A DNA stretch of 38,075 nucleotides from Bradyrhizobiaceae bacterium (GTDB lineage: Bacteria > Pseudomonadota > Alphaproteobacteria > Rhizobiales > Aestuariivirgaceae). Made by a program: the position numbers and the translations under genes. This document shows, piece by piece, positions 16,407 to 24,752 of the stretch (positions within the stretch are counted from its first letter, which is position 1; each line of letters begins with the position of its first letter). The notes below the pieces were generated by a model, which saw only the letters and a program-made list of their open reading frames with translations, was not told where the DNA came from and did no database searches. Location: NCBI GenBank assembly GCA_947475225.1, contig CANJMQ010000036.1, forward strand, positions 1 through 38,075, in the 5' to 3' direction.

Positions 16407-17009
16407 ATGAAAATTCTCGTCATCCACGCCCATCCGAAGATCTCGACCTCCGTCGTGCAGCACGCCATGCTGCGCGCCATCGAGGGGCTGGACGACGTCA
16501 CCCTCGTCGATCTCTATGCCGAATATCCTGCCTTCGACATCAACGTGGCGCGTGAGCAGCAGCGCCTGCTCGATCATGACGTGGTCGTGCTGCAGCATCC
16601 CCTCTACTGGTATTCCTCGCCCGCCATCATCAAGGAGTGGCAGGACCTGGTGCTGGAAAACGGCTGGGCCTATGGCCCGGGCGGAACGAGGCTTGCCGGG
16701 CGCTTCCTGATGTCGGCGATCTCGACCGGCGGCCCGGAACAGGCCTACCACCACGCGGGCCGCAACCGCTTCGAGATCACCGAGCTCCTCGCCCCCTTCA
16801 ACCAGACGGCCTGGCTCTGCTCGATGGCCTGGCTTGAACCCTTCGTGATCTATTCCGGCCGCCGCATGGAAGCAGCCCAGCTCTCCACCGCCACCGAAGG
16901 CTATCGTGACCTGATCGTCGGCCTGCGTGACGCCACCATCGACCCACTGTCACGGCTGGCCCCGGGCTACGCATTGCCGCCCAACTTCCACGACGGGATC
17001 CGCCGATGA
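16407..17009 (+). CDS. kefF: KefF-like flavodoxin-fold NAD(P)H oxidoreductase
   Basis: Quinone reductase of the flavodoxin-like NQO family, which in enterobacteria is the ancillary subunit required for full KefC activity. The N-terminal ILVIHAHP strand-loop binds flavin phosphate, QHPLYWYSSPA is the conserved flavin-ring contact, and STGGPE lies in mid-protein. The length is 200 residues. ATG 16407 places the first beta strand at the N-terminus. Its stop overlaps the kefC start by 4 bases (ATGA), so the pair is translationally coupled. Confidence 0.87.
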   Translation: MKILVIHAHPKISTSVVQHAMLRAIEGLDDVTLVDLYAEYPAFDINVAREQQRLLDHDVVVLQHPLYWYSSPAIIKEWQDLVLENGWAYGPGGTRLAGRFLMSAISTGGPEQAYHHAGRNRFEITELLAPFNQTAWLCSMAWLEPFVIYSGRRMEAAQLSTATEGYRDLIVGLRDATIDPLSRLAPGYALPPNFHDGIRR

Positions 17010-18868
17010 ACCCGCAGGATCTTCTCCTCGGCGCCTTCATCTATCTTGCTGCCGCGGTCGTTGCAGCGCCGGTGGCAACCCGCCTCGGCCTGGGGTCGGT
17101 GCTGGGCTATCTGGTGGCGGGCATGGTCATCGGACCGTCGCTGCTGGGCCTCGTCGGAGAAGAAGGCGAGAATGTCATGCACTTCGCCGAATTCGGCGTC
17201 GTCGTCATGCTGTTCCTCGTCGGCCTCGAACTGCAGCCCTCCCGGCTGTGGGAACTGCGCCGCCCGATCATCGGGCTGGGCGGGCTTCAGGTGGTGGTCA
17301 CCGCACTGGCGCTGGGCGGCGGCGCGCTGGCCATGGGCTTTGGCTGGAAGGCCGCCGTCGCAACGGGCCTCATCCTCGCCATGTCGTCGACCGCCATCGT
17401 GCTGCAGAGCCTCAATGAGCGGGGCTTGCTCAAGACCTCCGCCGGGCAGTCCTGCTTCTCGGTGCTGCTGTTCCAGGACATTGCGGTCATTCCCATCCTG
17501 GCACTGCTGCCGCTGCTCGCTGCTGCACAGGCGCATGACACGCATGACACCTCGCTGATCGGCGACCTGCCCGGCTGGGCCCAGACCCTTGCAGTGCTCG
17601 CCGCCGTCGCCGTGGTGGTGCTGGCCGGACGCTTCCTCACGCGGCCGCTGTTCCGCCTCGTGGCCAACACGGGCATGCGCGAGGTTTTCGTCGGCCTCGC
17701 GCTGGTCATGGTGGTGGGCATCGCACTGCTCATGCAACTCGTCGGCCTGTCGGCCGCACTGGGCACCTTCCTCGCCGGGGTGGTGCTGGCCGAAAGCGAA
17801 TATCGCCACGAGCTCGAGATGGATCTCGAGCCCTTCAAGGGCCTGCTGCTGGCGGTGTTCTTCATCGCGGTGGGTGCCGGCATCGACTTCTCGCTGCTGC
17901 TCGGCCAGCCGCTGCTGGTCCTCGGGCTTGTCATCGGCTTCATCGTGGTGAAGCTCGCCGTGCTCTTCCTGCTGGCCCGGCTGTTCGGCATGGGCATGCC
18001 GGATGCCTCGCGCTTTTCCTTCGCACTGGCCCAGGGCGGCGAATTCGCCTTCGTGCTGATTTCCTTTGCGGCGGGCCTCGCACTTCTCGATCCTGCGCAG
18101 GCGGGCCTGCTCGTCGCCGTCGTGGCGCTTTCAATGGCCATGGCGCCGCTGCTGATGATCTTCGACGCCCGCGTGCTGCAGCCACGTTTCGCCAGCGGCG
18201 GAGAAACGCGCGACGATGACCACATCGACGAAACCGGAACCCGTGTGATCATCGCCGGCCACGGCCGCTATGGCATGACGGTGGGACGCCTGCTTCAGGC
18301 GAGTGGCATCCGCGCCGTGGTGCTGGACCATGACGCCGAGCAGATCGATGCACTGCGGAAATTCGGCTACAAGGTCTATTACGGTGATGCCTCGCGCGCC
18401 GACCTGCTCGAAGCCGCAGGTGCCGCCGAGGCCAGGGCGCTGGTCATCGCCGTCGACGACCGCGAGAAGGCGCTGGAAATCGTCGAGACGGCGCGCCGCC
18501 ACTTCCCAAACCTCCGCATCCTCGCCCGCGCCTTTGACCGCGTGCATGCCTACAAGCTGCTCAACGCCGGCGTGGAGGACGTCCATCGCGAGGTCTTCGC
18601 CTCATCGGTGGACATGGGCGAGCAACTGCTGGTCAGGCTCGGCCTCCACCCCTTCGAGGCAAGGCGCGCCGCACAGCGCTTCAAGGCCCATGACGAGACG
18701 CTCATCCGCCGTGCCGCAAGGCATGTGGACGACACGCAACGGCTGATCGACCTCGCCCGCCAGGGCAGCGAGGAAATCGAACGCGTGCTCGCCACCGACA
18801 TGGGTGGCGCAGCCCAGTCACCGGACCATGGCTGGGAAGCACCGGATGCGACGAGATCGGAGTCGTAG
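17006..18868 (+). CDS. kefC: KefB/KefC-type potassium/proton antiporter with RCK domain
   Basis: Inner-membrane CPA2 antiporter expected to export K+ in response to electrophile-glutathione adducts. Residues 1-390 have about twelve hydrophobic helices, with HFAEFGVVVMLFLVGLE and the FQDIAVIP segment of the family. From residue about 411, RVIIAGHGRYG begins a TrkA-N/RCK domain with a GxGxxG NAD-type fold, and the acidic DHD follows at the end of beta 2. The C-terminal tail is charged. The coupled upstream kefF supports a Kef-type assignment over plain Na+/H+ antiport. Confidence 0.9.
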   Translation: MNPQDLLLGAFIYLAAAVVAAPVATRLGLGSVLGYLVAGMVIGPSLLGLVGEEGENVMHFAEFGVVVMLFLVGLELQPSRLWELRRPIIGLGGLQVVVTALALGGGALAMGFGWKAAVATGLILAMSSTAIVLQSLNERGLLKTSAGQSCFSVLLFQDIAVIPILALLPLLAAAQAHDTHDTSLIGDLPGWAQTLAVLAAVAVVVLAGRFLTRPLFRLVANTGMREVFVGLALVMVVGIALLMQLVGLSAALGTFLAGVVLAESEYRHELEMDLEPFKGLLLAVFFIAVGAGIDFSLLLGQPLLVLGLVIGFIVVKLAVLFLLARLFGMGMPDASRFSFALAQGGEFAFVLISFAAGLALLDPAQAGLLVAVVALSMAMAPLLMIFDARVLQPRFASGGETRDDDHIDETGTRVIIAGHGRYGMTVGRLLQASGIRAVVLDHDAEQIDALRKFGYKVYYGDASRADLLEAAGAAEARALVIAVDDREKALEIVETARRHFPNLRILARAFDRVHAYKLLNAGVEDVHREVFASSVDMGEQLLVRLGLHPFEARRAAQRFKAHDETLIRRAARHVDDTQRLIDLARQGSEEIERVLATDMGGAAQSPDHGWEAPDATRSES

Positions 18869-18950
18869 AATATGCGTCTTCTCCCGCGTTGCAGGCGAGG
18901 ACATTACCGCGCTAAAAGCCCGGCATCGCATGCCCCAAGAAAGCCCAGCC

Positions 18951-19892
18951 ATGGCCGAAAACATCCACGACGTCCAGATCGACCCGCGCAACCTCAACAT
19001 CCTGATCTCGGTCAACGGCAAGCTCACGCCGCGCGCCGAGGCGATGGTGTCTGTCTTCGACTCGGGCTTCATCCTCGGTGACGGCGTGTGGGAAGGCCTG
19101 CGCATGGTCAAGGGTGGCGTGCCCTTCCTGCGCGAGCACATTGAGCGTCTCTATGAAGGCGCCAAGGCCATCTTCATGGACATTGGCCTCAGACCGGAGG
19201 AACTGGTGAAGTGCCTGTTCGACTGTCTCGATGCCAACGGCATGGAAGACGGCGTCCACATCCGCCTCATGGTCACCCGTGGCGTCAAGGCCACGCCCTA
19301 CCAGGACCCGCGCGTGACGATTGGCAAGCCGACCATCGTCATCATCCCCGAATACAAGACACCCAATCCGGAAAAGTCAGAAAAAGGCCTGTCGCTCCAC
19401 ACCGTCAACGTCCGCCGCGGTTATCCGGACGTGCAGGACCAGAAGCTCAACTCGCATTCCAAGCTCAACTGCATCACCGCCTGCATCCAGGCGGCCAATG
19501 CGGGAGCGGATGAAGCCCTGATGCTCGATCCGCACGGCTTCGTCGCCACCTGCAACTCGACGCATTTCTTCATCGTGCGCCGCGGCGAGTTGTGGACCTC
19601 GACCGGCCAATACTGCATCCCCGGCATCACCCGCGGCAACATGATCCGTCTGGCGAAGGAGCTTGGCATTCCCGTGTTCGAGAAGCCCTTCTCGCTTTAC
19701 GACGTCTATGGCGCGGACGAAGCCTTCGTCACCGGCACCTTCGCCGGATTGATCCCGGTACGGATCATCGACGGCCGCCCGGTGCGCAATCCCCTGTCGA
19801 CGGAGGACTGGTCAGGTGCCGGCCCCATTTCGCGCCGCCTGTCGGCTGCCTACAAGGAGCTCTGCGTGAAGGACGCGCGGAGGAGCCTCTAG
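18951..19892 (+). CDS. Class IV PLP aminotransferase (branched-chain-type)
   Basis: PLP enzyme of the D-alanine/branched-chain aminotransferase family, 313 residues. The catalytic Lys is Lys171 in SHSKLN; the phosphate-binding GITRGN and the C-terminal VTGTFAGLIPV match BCAT-like proteins. FDSGFILGDGVWEG near 36-49 is the family's N-terminal signature. It starts 82 bases after kefC; ATG 18930 is an in-frame alternative start and neither has a strong ribosome-binding site. One base separates it from a sulfotransferase-like gene, so a shared pathway is likely. Whether it makes Leu/Ile/Val or another amino acid is not decided by sequence. Confidence 0.85.
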   Translation: MAENIHDVQIDPRNLNILISVNGKLTPRAEAMVSVFDSGFILGDGVWEGLRMVKGGVPFLREHIERLYEGAKAIFMDIGLRPEELVKCLFDCLDANGMEDGVHIRLMVTRGVKATPYQDPRVTIGKPTIVIIPEYKTPNPEKSEKGLSLHTVNVRRGYPDVQDQKLNSHSKLNCITACIQAANAGADEALMLDPHGFVATCNSTHFFIVRRGELWTSTGQYCIPGITRGNMIRLAKELGIPVFEKPFSLYDVYGADEAFVTGTFAGLIPVRIIDGRPVRNPLSTEDWSGAGPISRRLSAAYKELCVKDARRSL

Positions 19893-19893
19893 C

Positions 19894-20610
19894 ATGAGCA
19901 CCAACATCGCCATGTGGTCGGGGCCACGCAACATCTCGACCGCCATGATGTACTGCTTCGGCAACCGGCCGGACTGCGTGGCCTGGGACGAGCCCTTCTA
20001 TGCCTTCTCGCTCGTCCACCACGGCAATGACCACCCGATGCGCGACGACATCATCGCGGCGGATGATTCCGACTGGAACAGCCTCGTTGCGAAGTGCCTG
20101 AGTGCCGCGCCAAAGCCCGTCTTCTACCAGAAGCACATGACGCACCACATGTTGAAGGGCTGGGACCGCGGCTGGATCAACGGCCTCACCAACGCCTTCC
20201 TCATCCGCGCGCCCGAGCGCGTGCTGGCGAGTTATACGAAGAAGTGGTCGGACGTCACGCTGCGCGACATCGGCTTCGTCGAGCAGGCGGAAATCTTCGA
20301 TATGGTGGCGCAGCAATCCGGCAAGGCCCCGCCCGTGGTCGACACTGATGACATCCTGAAGGACCCGCGCACGACACTCACCCGCTTGTGTGTGGCCTGC
20401 GGCATTCCCTTCGACGAGGCGATGCTGTCATGGCCCGCCGGCCCCAAGTCTTTCGACGGCGTCTGGGCCCCGCACTGGTACAATGCCGTCTGGGATTCCA
20501 CCGGCTTCGGCGCGCCACCACCCGAACCGCCGCCGCTGCCGGCGGATCTCCAGAACATCGCGGATGAGGCACGGCCATATTATGAGCGGCTGAAAAAATT
20601 CACGCTGTAA
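19894..20610 (+). CDS. Sulfotransferase-like protein paired with an aminotransferase
   Basis: A 238-residue protein with a sulfotransferase-type nucleotide fold. The N-terminal WSGPRNIST loop (8-16) is in the place of the 5'-phosphosulfate (PAPS) loop, and IRAPERVLASY carries the Arg105 and Ser113 expected at the 3'-phosphate site. PAPS use is inferred from these motifs. It begins one base after the aminotransferase stop, so the two are co-translated. The C-terminal tail is Pro-rich. cysQ, which clears the PAP by-product, lies 2.5 kb downstream but separately transcribed. The acceptor is unknown. Confidence 0.75.
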   Translation: MSTNIAMWSGPRNISTAMMYCFGNRPDCVAWDEPFYAFSLVHHGNDHPMRDDIIAADDSDWNSLVAKCLSAAPKPVFYQKHMTHHMLKGWDRGWINGLTNAFLIRAPERVLASYTKKWSDVTLRDIGFVEQAEIFDMVAQQSGKAPPVVDTDDILKDPRTTLTRLCVACGIPFDEAMLSWPAGPKSFDGVWAPHWYNAVWDSTGFGAPPPEPPPLPADLQNIADEARPYYERLKKFTL

Positions 20611-20619
20611 CCACAAGTC

Positions 20620-20648
20620 CCTTCTCCCGTCCGCAGGATGGGAGAAGG
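20620..20648. repeat. Intergenic CCTTCTCCC/GGGAGAAGG hairpin
   Basis: Inverted repeat CCTTCTCCC (20620-20628) and GGGAGAAGG (20640-20648), just after the sulfotransferase stop. It resembles the short palindromes scattered between genes in many proteobacteria; a related one is at 25773-25801. Confidence 0.6.
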
Positions 20649-20711
20649 CGGCCAACAGGCCGGATGAGGGCCTCTGGCCACGAGTCCTGGCGGCCAAAAG
20701 AGCCCCAAACG

Positions 20712-20740
20712 AAACTCGCCGGGACATGCCCGGCGAGTTT
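20712..20740. terminator. Bidirectional terminator between sulfotransferase and fliJ
   Basis: Twelve-base perfect stem AAACTCGCCGGG (20712-20723) and CCCGGCGAGTTT (20729-20740), loop ACATG. The A/T ends give a short T-run on both strands, so it can end both converging transcripts. Confidence 0.75.
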
Positions 20741-20765
20741 GAAACCCAATGATGGCGCACAGCCC

Positions 20766-21143
20766 TCACCGCATCGCGGCAACCTGCAGCGGCATGGCCA
20801 CGCCAAAGCCCATGGCGTCCTTCTCTGCCAGCATCTCGGCGCGGCGCAGTTCCTGCTCCTCGTTGGCAAGGACCATTTGCACTTCGTTCAGTTGGTCCTT
20901 CAACTCGCCGATCGAGCGCAGCAGATTGTCGCGCCGGGCGCGTGCCGACTTGGCTGACAGCGAATAGTTGAAATGGCTGGGATCGGCGACGCCGGTGCGG
21001 CTTTCCTCGAACTTCACCTGGGCATCGAGGTCGTCGAACTTCCTCGTGAAATCCTGGATCATGAAGTCGATGTCGGCAACCTGTCGCCGCTTTTCTTCGG
21101 TGCGGAAACGATGCAGCCGGAGGAGCGCTTCGCGTGAACGCAT
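20766..21143 (-). CDS. fliJ: FliJ-type flagellar export chaperone
   Basis: A 125-residue, nearly all-helical charged protein: basic N-terminus (RLHRFRTEEKRRQ), then a long antiparallel coiled coil from about 15 to 110. This matches FliJ, which escorts late flagellar substrates to the export ATPase FliI. A gene of this type next to ctrA is usual in Hyphomicrobiales. AAGGGG lies 6 bases before ATG 21143. It is divergent from ctrA across a GANTC-rich gap. Coiled-coil proteins are easily confused, so FliJ rests on pattern plus position. Confidence 0.78.
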   Translation of the reverse strand: MRSREALLRLHRFRTEEKRRQVADIDFMIQDFTRKFDDLDAQVKFEESRTGVADPSHFNYSLSAKSARARRDNLLRSIGELKDQLNEVQMVLANEEQELRRAEMLAEKDAMGFGVAMPLQVAAMR

Positions 21144-21202
21144 ATTGGACCCCTTACTCTACTCACAAAACTTTCGAAGGCGCCCATACGCCCCCTTCCC
21201 AC

Positions 21203-21535
21203 GATTCGCCGAATCAACTACGCAAGAGATTCGGGCAGTCGCGCAAGTGGCATGATGGCCCGGCAAGCTTAAGGGGCGGTTACCGGCCAGTTGTGCTGGG
21301 CCACATGGTTTCGGCGCTGTTGCGCCTCGGTTGGCATCTAGATGTAGAGGTTCTGGGGAATCGGCCCCTACATCTCGGTTAAGATGTCAACCAGATTCCT
21401 GTGTGGGATTAGGGTTTGTTAACCTTTCCCGTCATATCTTAAGCGTCATCGTTAACGGTTAGTTGTGCGCCAAGGCCTGGTCGGCCGCGCAAACCGGAAG
21501 GCTCCACGCAAGGGGCTGGGGACCATAGGGGATTC
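21203..21535. promoter_or_regulatory. fliJ-ctrA intergenic region with five GANTC sites and CtrA half-sites
   Basis: GANTC (CcrM methylation target) occurs at 21203, 21211, 21228, 21394 and 21531. TTAA tetramers, the CtrA half-site, occur at 21379, 21419, 21439 and 21452, with TTAG at 21459. None has the exact TTAA-N7-TTAA spacing; the closest is ATTA-N7-TTAAC at 21408-21423. The layout fits methylation-timed and autoregulated ctrA promoters. Confidence 0.55.
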
Positions 21536-21538
21536 GAG

Positions 21539-22249
21539 ATGAGGGTATTGCTGATCGAGGATGACACCGCGACGGCCCAGAGCATCGAACTGATGCTCAA
21601 GTCTGAAGGTTTCAACGTATATACCACCGACCTGGGCGAAGAAGGCGTCGATCTCGGCAAACTCTACGACTACGACATCATCCTGCTGGACCTGAACCTG
21701 CCGGACATGTCGGGTTACGAAGTGCTGAAGACGCTGCGTGTGGCCAAGGTCAACACGCCGATCCTCATCCTCTCCGGCCTTGCCGGCATCGAGGACAAGG
21801 TTCGGGGCCTGGGCTTCGGCGCTGACGACTACATGACAAAGCCCTTCCACAAGGACGAGTTGGTCGCCCGCATCCACGCGGTGGTCCGCCGCTCCAAGGG
21901 CCACGCCCAGTCGGTGATCATCACCGGCGACCTCTGCGTGAACCTCGACACCAAAACCGTCGAAGTGGGTGGCGCGCGCGTCCACCTCACCGGCAAGGAA
22001 TACCAGATGCTGGAGCTGCTCTCGCTCCGCAAGGGCACCACGCTCACCAAGGAAATGTTCCTCAACCACCTTTATGGCGGCATGGATGAGCCCGAACTCA
22101 AGATCATCGACGTGTTCATCTGCAAGCTCCGCAAGAAGCTGGCCAACGCGGCGGGCGGCAAGAACTTCATCGAAACCGTCTGGGGCCGCGGCTACGTGCT
22201 GCGCGAGAACGCGCCCCCGATGGGCGAAGAGCTCCGCGAAAGCGCATAA
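21539..22249 (+). CDS. ctrA: Cell-cycle response regulator CtrA
   Basis: Master transcription factor of alphaproteobacterial cell division, motility and envelope genes. Receiver domain at 1-120: acidic pocket IEDD (6-9), phosphoacceptor Asp51 in LLDLNLPD, and the conserved Lys in MTKPFHK near 100. OmpR-type winged helix at about 128-230 with [12 protein letters not shown] and the wing region [11 protein letters not shown]. It is 236 residues, a normal length, ending RESA, similar to the proteolysis-prone C-terminus of Caulobacter CtrA. AGGGG is 7 bases before the ATG. A strong terminator follows, and chpT converges from the other side. Confidence 0.97.
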   Translation: MRVLLIEDDTATAQSIELMLKSEGFNVYTTDLGEEGVDLGKLYDYDIILLDLNLPDMSGYEVLKTLRVAKVNTPILILSGLAGIEDKVRGLGFGADDYMTKPFHKDELVARIHAVVRRSKGHAQSVIITGDLCVNLDTKTVEVGGARVHLTGKEYQMLELLSLRKGTTLTKEMFLNHLYGGMDEPELKIIDVFICKLRKKLANAAGGKNFIETVWGRGYVLRENAPPMGEELRESA

Positions 22250-22271
22250 GTTACGCACTGTTTACAAGAAG

Positions 22272-22300
22272 AGGCCGCCCGCTGGGCGGCCTTTTTGTTT
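22272..22300 (+). terminator. Intrinsic terminator after ctrA
   Basis: Nine-base perfect stem AGGCCGCCC (22272-22280) and GGGCGGCCT (22284-22292), loop GCT, with a run TTTTGTTT. It lies 22 bases past the ctrA stop. Confidence 0.9.
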
Positions 22301-22351
22301 ATCGAGGATTCACACTCAAAAGCCGTCAATGGAACGCGCAATCAGACGGAA

Positions 22352-22993
22352 CTAGGCTGCCTTCACCACCACGTCCGCCTCATCCATGTCCATGGCGAGC
22401 GTGAGGCCGGCGGAGCGCGCCAGTTGCTTGGCGTAATAGGGTTGCACGAGGCGGGCATCGAGAGCCGTCAGTTCGGTCGTTCCCGCCAGCACGCCTGCGA
22501 CCGGCTCCGGCACCTTGGCGCGGTCGCCCGCGGCCCTAACCGTGAAGGTGTCGCCTTCGACGGTGACGGTGACGAGGCCACCACGTGGAATGCCCGCCAT
22601 GGCCATCAGCATCATGTTGAGGACGAGCTTCACCTGCTGCTTCGGCCGGTTCTCGCGCGGCGCGTTCCACTCGAGCTTGACCTTTTCGTCGCCCACGAAG
22701 GCCTTGGCGATCTCGCCTGCCTCGCCCATGTCGATCAAGGCACCGGCGGAACCCGCCGCACCGAAGGCGATGCGGCAGAACTTGAGCTTCGCCGCGGCCG
22801 TCTTGGCCGAGGAGCGCACCATGTTGAGCGCCGTCTCCTTGGTCTCCTCGTCCATCTCCGGGTCGTCGATGAGTTCAAGACCATTGGCGATGGCGCCCAC
22901 CGGCGAGATCACGTCATGGCAGACGCGGCTGCACAGCAGTGCCGCGAGGTCGAGGTCGGAGAGCTTCGCGTCGATGGCGGCGAGATCGGACAT
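22352..22993 (-). CDS. chpT: Histidine phosphotransferase ChpT
   Basis: Relays phosphate from the CckA hybrid kinase to CtrA and CpdR. The 213-residue product has the phospho-accepting His26 in SRVCHDVISPVGAI, followed by a dimerising helical hairpin and a degenerate HATPase-like domain without ATP motifs, as known for ChpT. AAGGAA lies 5 bases before ATG 22993; the open frame extends further upstream but has no ribosome-binding site there. It faces ctrA tail to tail. GATTC and GACTC (GANTC) sites lie 20-35 bases before the start. Confidence 0.93.
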   Translation of the reverse strand: MSDLAAIDAKLSDLDLAALLCSRVCHDVISPVGAIANGLELIDDPEMDEETKETALNMVRSSAKTAAAKLKFCRIAFGAAGSAGALIDMGEAGEIAKAFVGDEKVKLEWNAPRENRPKQQVKLVLNMMLMAMAGIPRGGLVTVTVEGDTFTVRAAGDRAKVPEPVAGVLAGTTELTALDARLVQPYYAKQLARSAGLTLAMDMDEADVVVKAA

Positions 22994-23013
22994 GGATGTT
23001 CCTTGGGCCAGGT

Positions 23014-23027
23014 GATTCGTGTGACTC
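23014..23027. promoter_or_regulatory. Pair of GANTC sites upstream of chpT
   Basis: GATTC at 23014-23018 and GACTC at 23023-23027, in the 126-base gap between the divergent chpT and cysQ genes. CcrM-type methylation could tune either promoter. Confidence 0.45.
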
Positions 23028-23119
23028 TTGTACCACCCAGACCTAAATATTTCCGCATTGACGGGCCGGGTTTTCACGACCATGAAACCCCCGCAATGCG
23101 CGCCGGAGTGCCCTTCCAG

Positions 23120-23899
23120 ATGAACCCCGTCCCCTCGTCCCTGCTGCAGTCCCTCGTCGAACTGTCGATCCATGCCGGAACCGAGATCATGGCCATCTAC
23201 GCCACCGATTTTTCCGCCAAGGAGAAGGGCGACCTGACGCCGGTGACCGAGGCCGACGAGGCGGCGGAACGGATCATCCTCACCGGCCTCTCCATGATCG
23301 ACGGCTCGGTGCCGGTGATCTCCGAGGAGGCCGCCTCGGCGGGCCGCATTCCGGACGTCGCGCACAAGTTCTTCCTCGTCGACCCGCTCGACGGCACCAA
23401 GGAATTCATCTCAAAGAACGGCGAGTTTACCGTCAACATCGCGCTGGTGGAAAATGGCATGCCGGTGGCGGGTGTGGTCTATGCCCCGGCGCTGAAGCGC
23501 ATCTTCTGGGGCGAGAGGGGTATTGGCGCCGCGCATGGCAAGGTCGACGGCGATGCCGTTGCCGCCTGGCACCCGCTGCAGGTCCGGGCACTGCCTGCCG
23601 ATGGCGCCACCGTCGTCGCCTCGCGCTCGCACCGCGACCAGGCGACGGAAGATTGGCTGAAGAAGGTCAAGGTCAAGTCGCTGTGCTCGGCCGGATCGTC
23701 CCTCAAATTCTGCCTCATCGCCGCAGCCGAGGCCGATCTCTACCCGCGCTTCGGCCGCACCATGGAGTGGGACACGGCAGCCGGCCACGCCGTGCTGCTG
23801 GCCGCAGGCGGCAAGGTCGTCACGGTGGACGGTCCGGCGCTGACCTATGGCAAGCGCGCCCGCGGCTATGACAACCCGGGCTTCATCGCCAGCGCCTGA
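23120..23899 (+). CDS. cysQ: 3'(2'),5'-bisphosphate nucleotidase CysQ
   Basis: Cytoplasmic Mg2+-dependent phosphatase that hydrolyses 3'-phosphoadenosine-5'-phosphate (PAP), the by-product of PAPS-using enzymes. Metal ligands are in SEE (68-70) and DPLDGT (88-93), with WDTAAG near 214, the pattern of the inositol monophosphatase superfamily. The 259-residue length is typical. ATG 23120 has GGAG 11 bases upstream; in-frame ATG 23096 would add 8 residues. A sulfotransferase-like gene lies 2.5 kb away, which gives this enzyme a plausible local source of PAP. Inositol monophosphatase is the less likely alternative. Confidence 0.92.
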   Translation: MNPVPSSLLQSLVELSIHAGTEIMAIYATDFSAKEKGDLTPVTEADEAAERIILTGLSMIDGSVPVISEEAASAGRIPDVAHKFFLVDPLDGTKEFISKNGEFTVNIALVENGMPVAGVVYAPALKRIFWGERGIGAAHGKVDGDAVAAWHPLQVRALPADGATVVASRSHRDQATEDWLKKVKVKSLCSAGSSLKFCLIAAAEADLYPRFGRTMEWDTAAGHAVLLAAGGKVVTVDGPALTYGKRARGYDNPGFIASA

Positions 23900-24022
23900 C
23901 TTGAGGAAGCGTTAACCAACGCGCAAGTCGGCGCTGTTACTCTCCACGCCATGAGGGGTTCTGCCATCGGCTCGCCATGAGCGGCTGGCACCGTCCCGGA
24001 TGTCAATTGCGTGAGGAGTCCC

Positions 24023-24619
24023 ATGCTGAAGAAGTCCCTGATCGTTTCGCTGGCGCTCGGCCTGATTGCAGCCGCACCGCTTCCCGCCATGGCCCAGACC
24101 ACGGGTTCCGTGTCCAAGGCACAGGCCTCATCGAGCGACACCTTCTCGCCGGATGAAATCGTCTCGGCCGGCCACACCTTCTTCGGCAAGGCCTCGCGCG
24201 ATTTCGCGCGCGCTGTCGAGACCGTGTTCGAGAAGCAGGGCCAGCCCACCGCCTATATCGTGGGCGAGGAGATGGCAGGCTCCTTCGTCGGCGGCCTGCG
24301 CTATGGCGAGGGCACCATCTATTACAAGACCGGCGAGCGGCAGCGCATCTACTGGCAGGGTCCGTCGGTCGGCTTCGACTTCGGCGGCAACGGCTCGCGC
24401 AGCCTCGTGCTGGTTTACAACTCACACAACCCCAGCGACCTCCACACCCGCTTCGGCGGCGTCGAGGGTTCGGCCTATTTCATCGGCGGCGTGGGCGTGA
24501 ACTACCAGCAGCAGGGCGACATCGTGCTCGCGCCTATCCGCACCGGGGTCGGCGCAAGGCTTGGCGCCAATGTCGGCTACCTGAAATATTCCGGCAAGCC
24601 GACCTGGAACCCCTTCTGA
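24023..24619 (+). CDS. eipA: EipA-family envelope integrity protein (DUF1134)
   Basis: Small periplasmic protein; in Brucella EipA supports envelope integrity and virulence and is a CtrA-regulated gene. Signal peptide ends MAQT near residue 25. The DUF1134 body has GGLRYGEG, the WQGPSVGFDFGGNGSRSL block and a GVGARLGANVGYLKY ending. SD AGGAG is 4 bases before ATG 24023. TTAACC, a CtrA half-site, lies at 23912, and GAGTC (GANTC) at 24016, inside the ribosome-binding region. The order ctrA, chpT, eipA is also seen in Brucella, here with cysQ inserted. Confidence 0.92.
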   Translation: MLKKSLIVSLALGLIAAAPLPAMAQTTGSVSKAQASSSDTFSPDEIVSAGHTFFGKASRDFARAVETVFEKQGQPTAYIVGEEMAGSFVGGLRYGEGTIYYKTGERQRIYWQGPSVGFDFGGNGSRSLVLVYNSHNPSDLHTRFGGVEGSAYFIGGVGVNYQQQGDIVLAPIRTGVGARLGANVGYLKYSGKPTWNPF

Positions 24620-24630
24620 TCTCACCAGGC

Positions 24631-24652
24631 GGCCGCCCCCTCGGGGGCGGCC
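24631..24652 (+). terminator. GC-rich hairpin after eipA
   Basis: GGCCGCCCC and GGGGCGGCC form a strong stem around a short CTCG loop, 12 bases after the eipA stop. There is no T-run, so it may be Rho-assisted. Confidence 0.5.
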
Positions 24653-24752
24653 ATCGTCCCGTCACGATTCCGGGTTGAGAGAGGGCACAGCCCGCCACAG
24701 GCTGGCAATCGCTGCGGCGATTGGCTAGTGTGGCGCGTGTTGCGGAGGCCTG

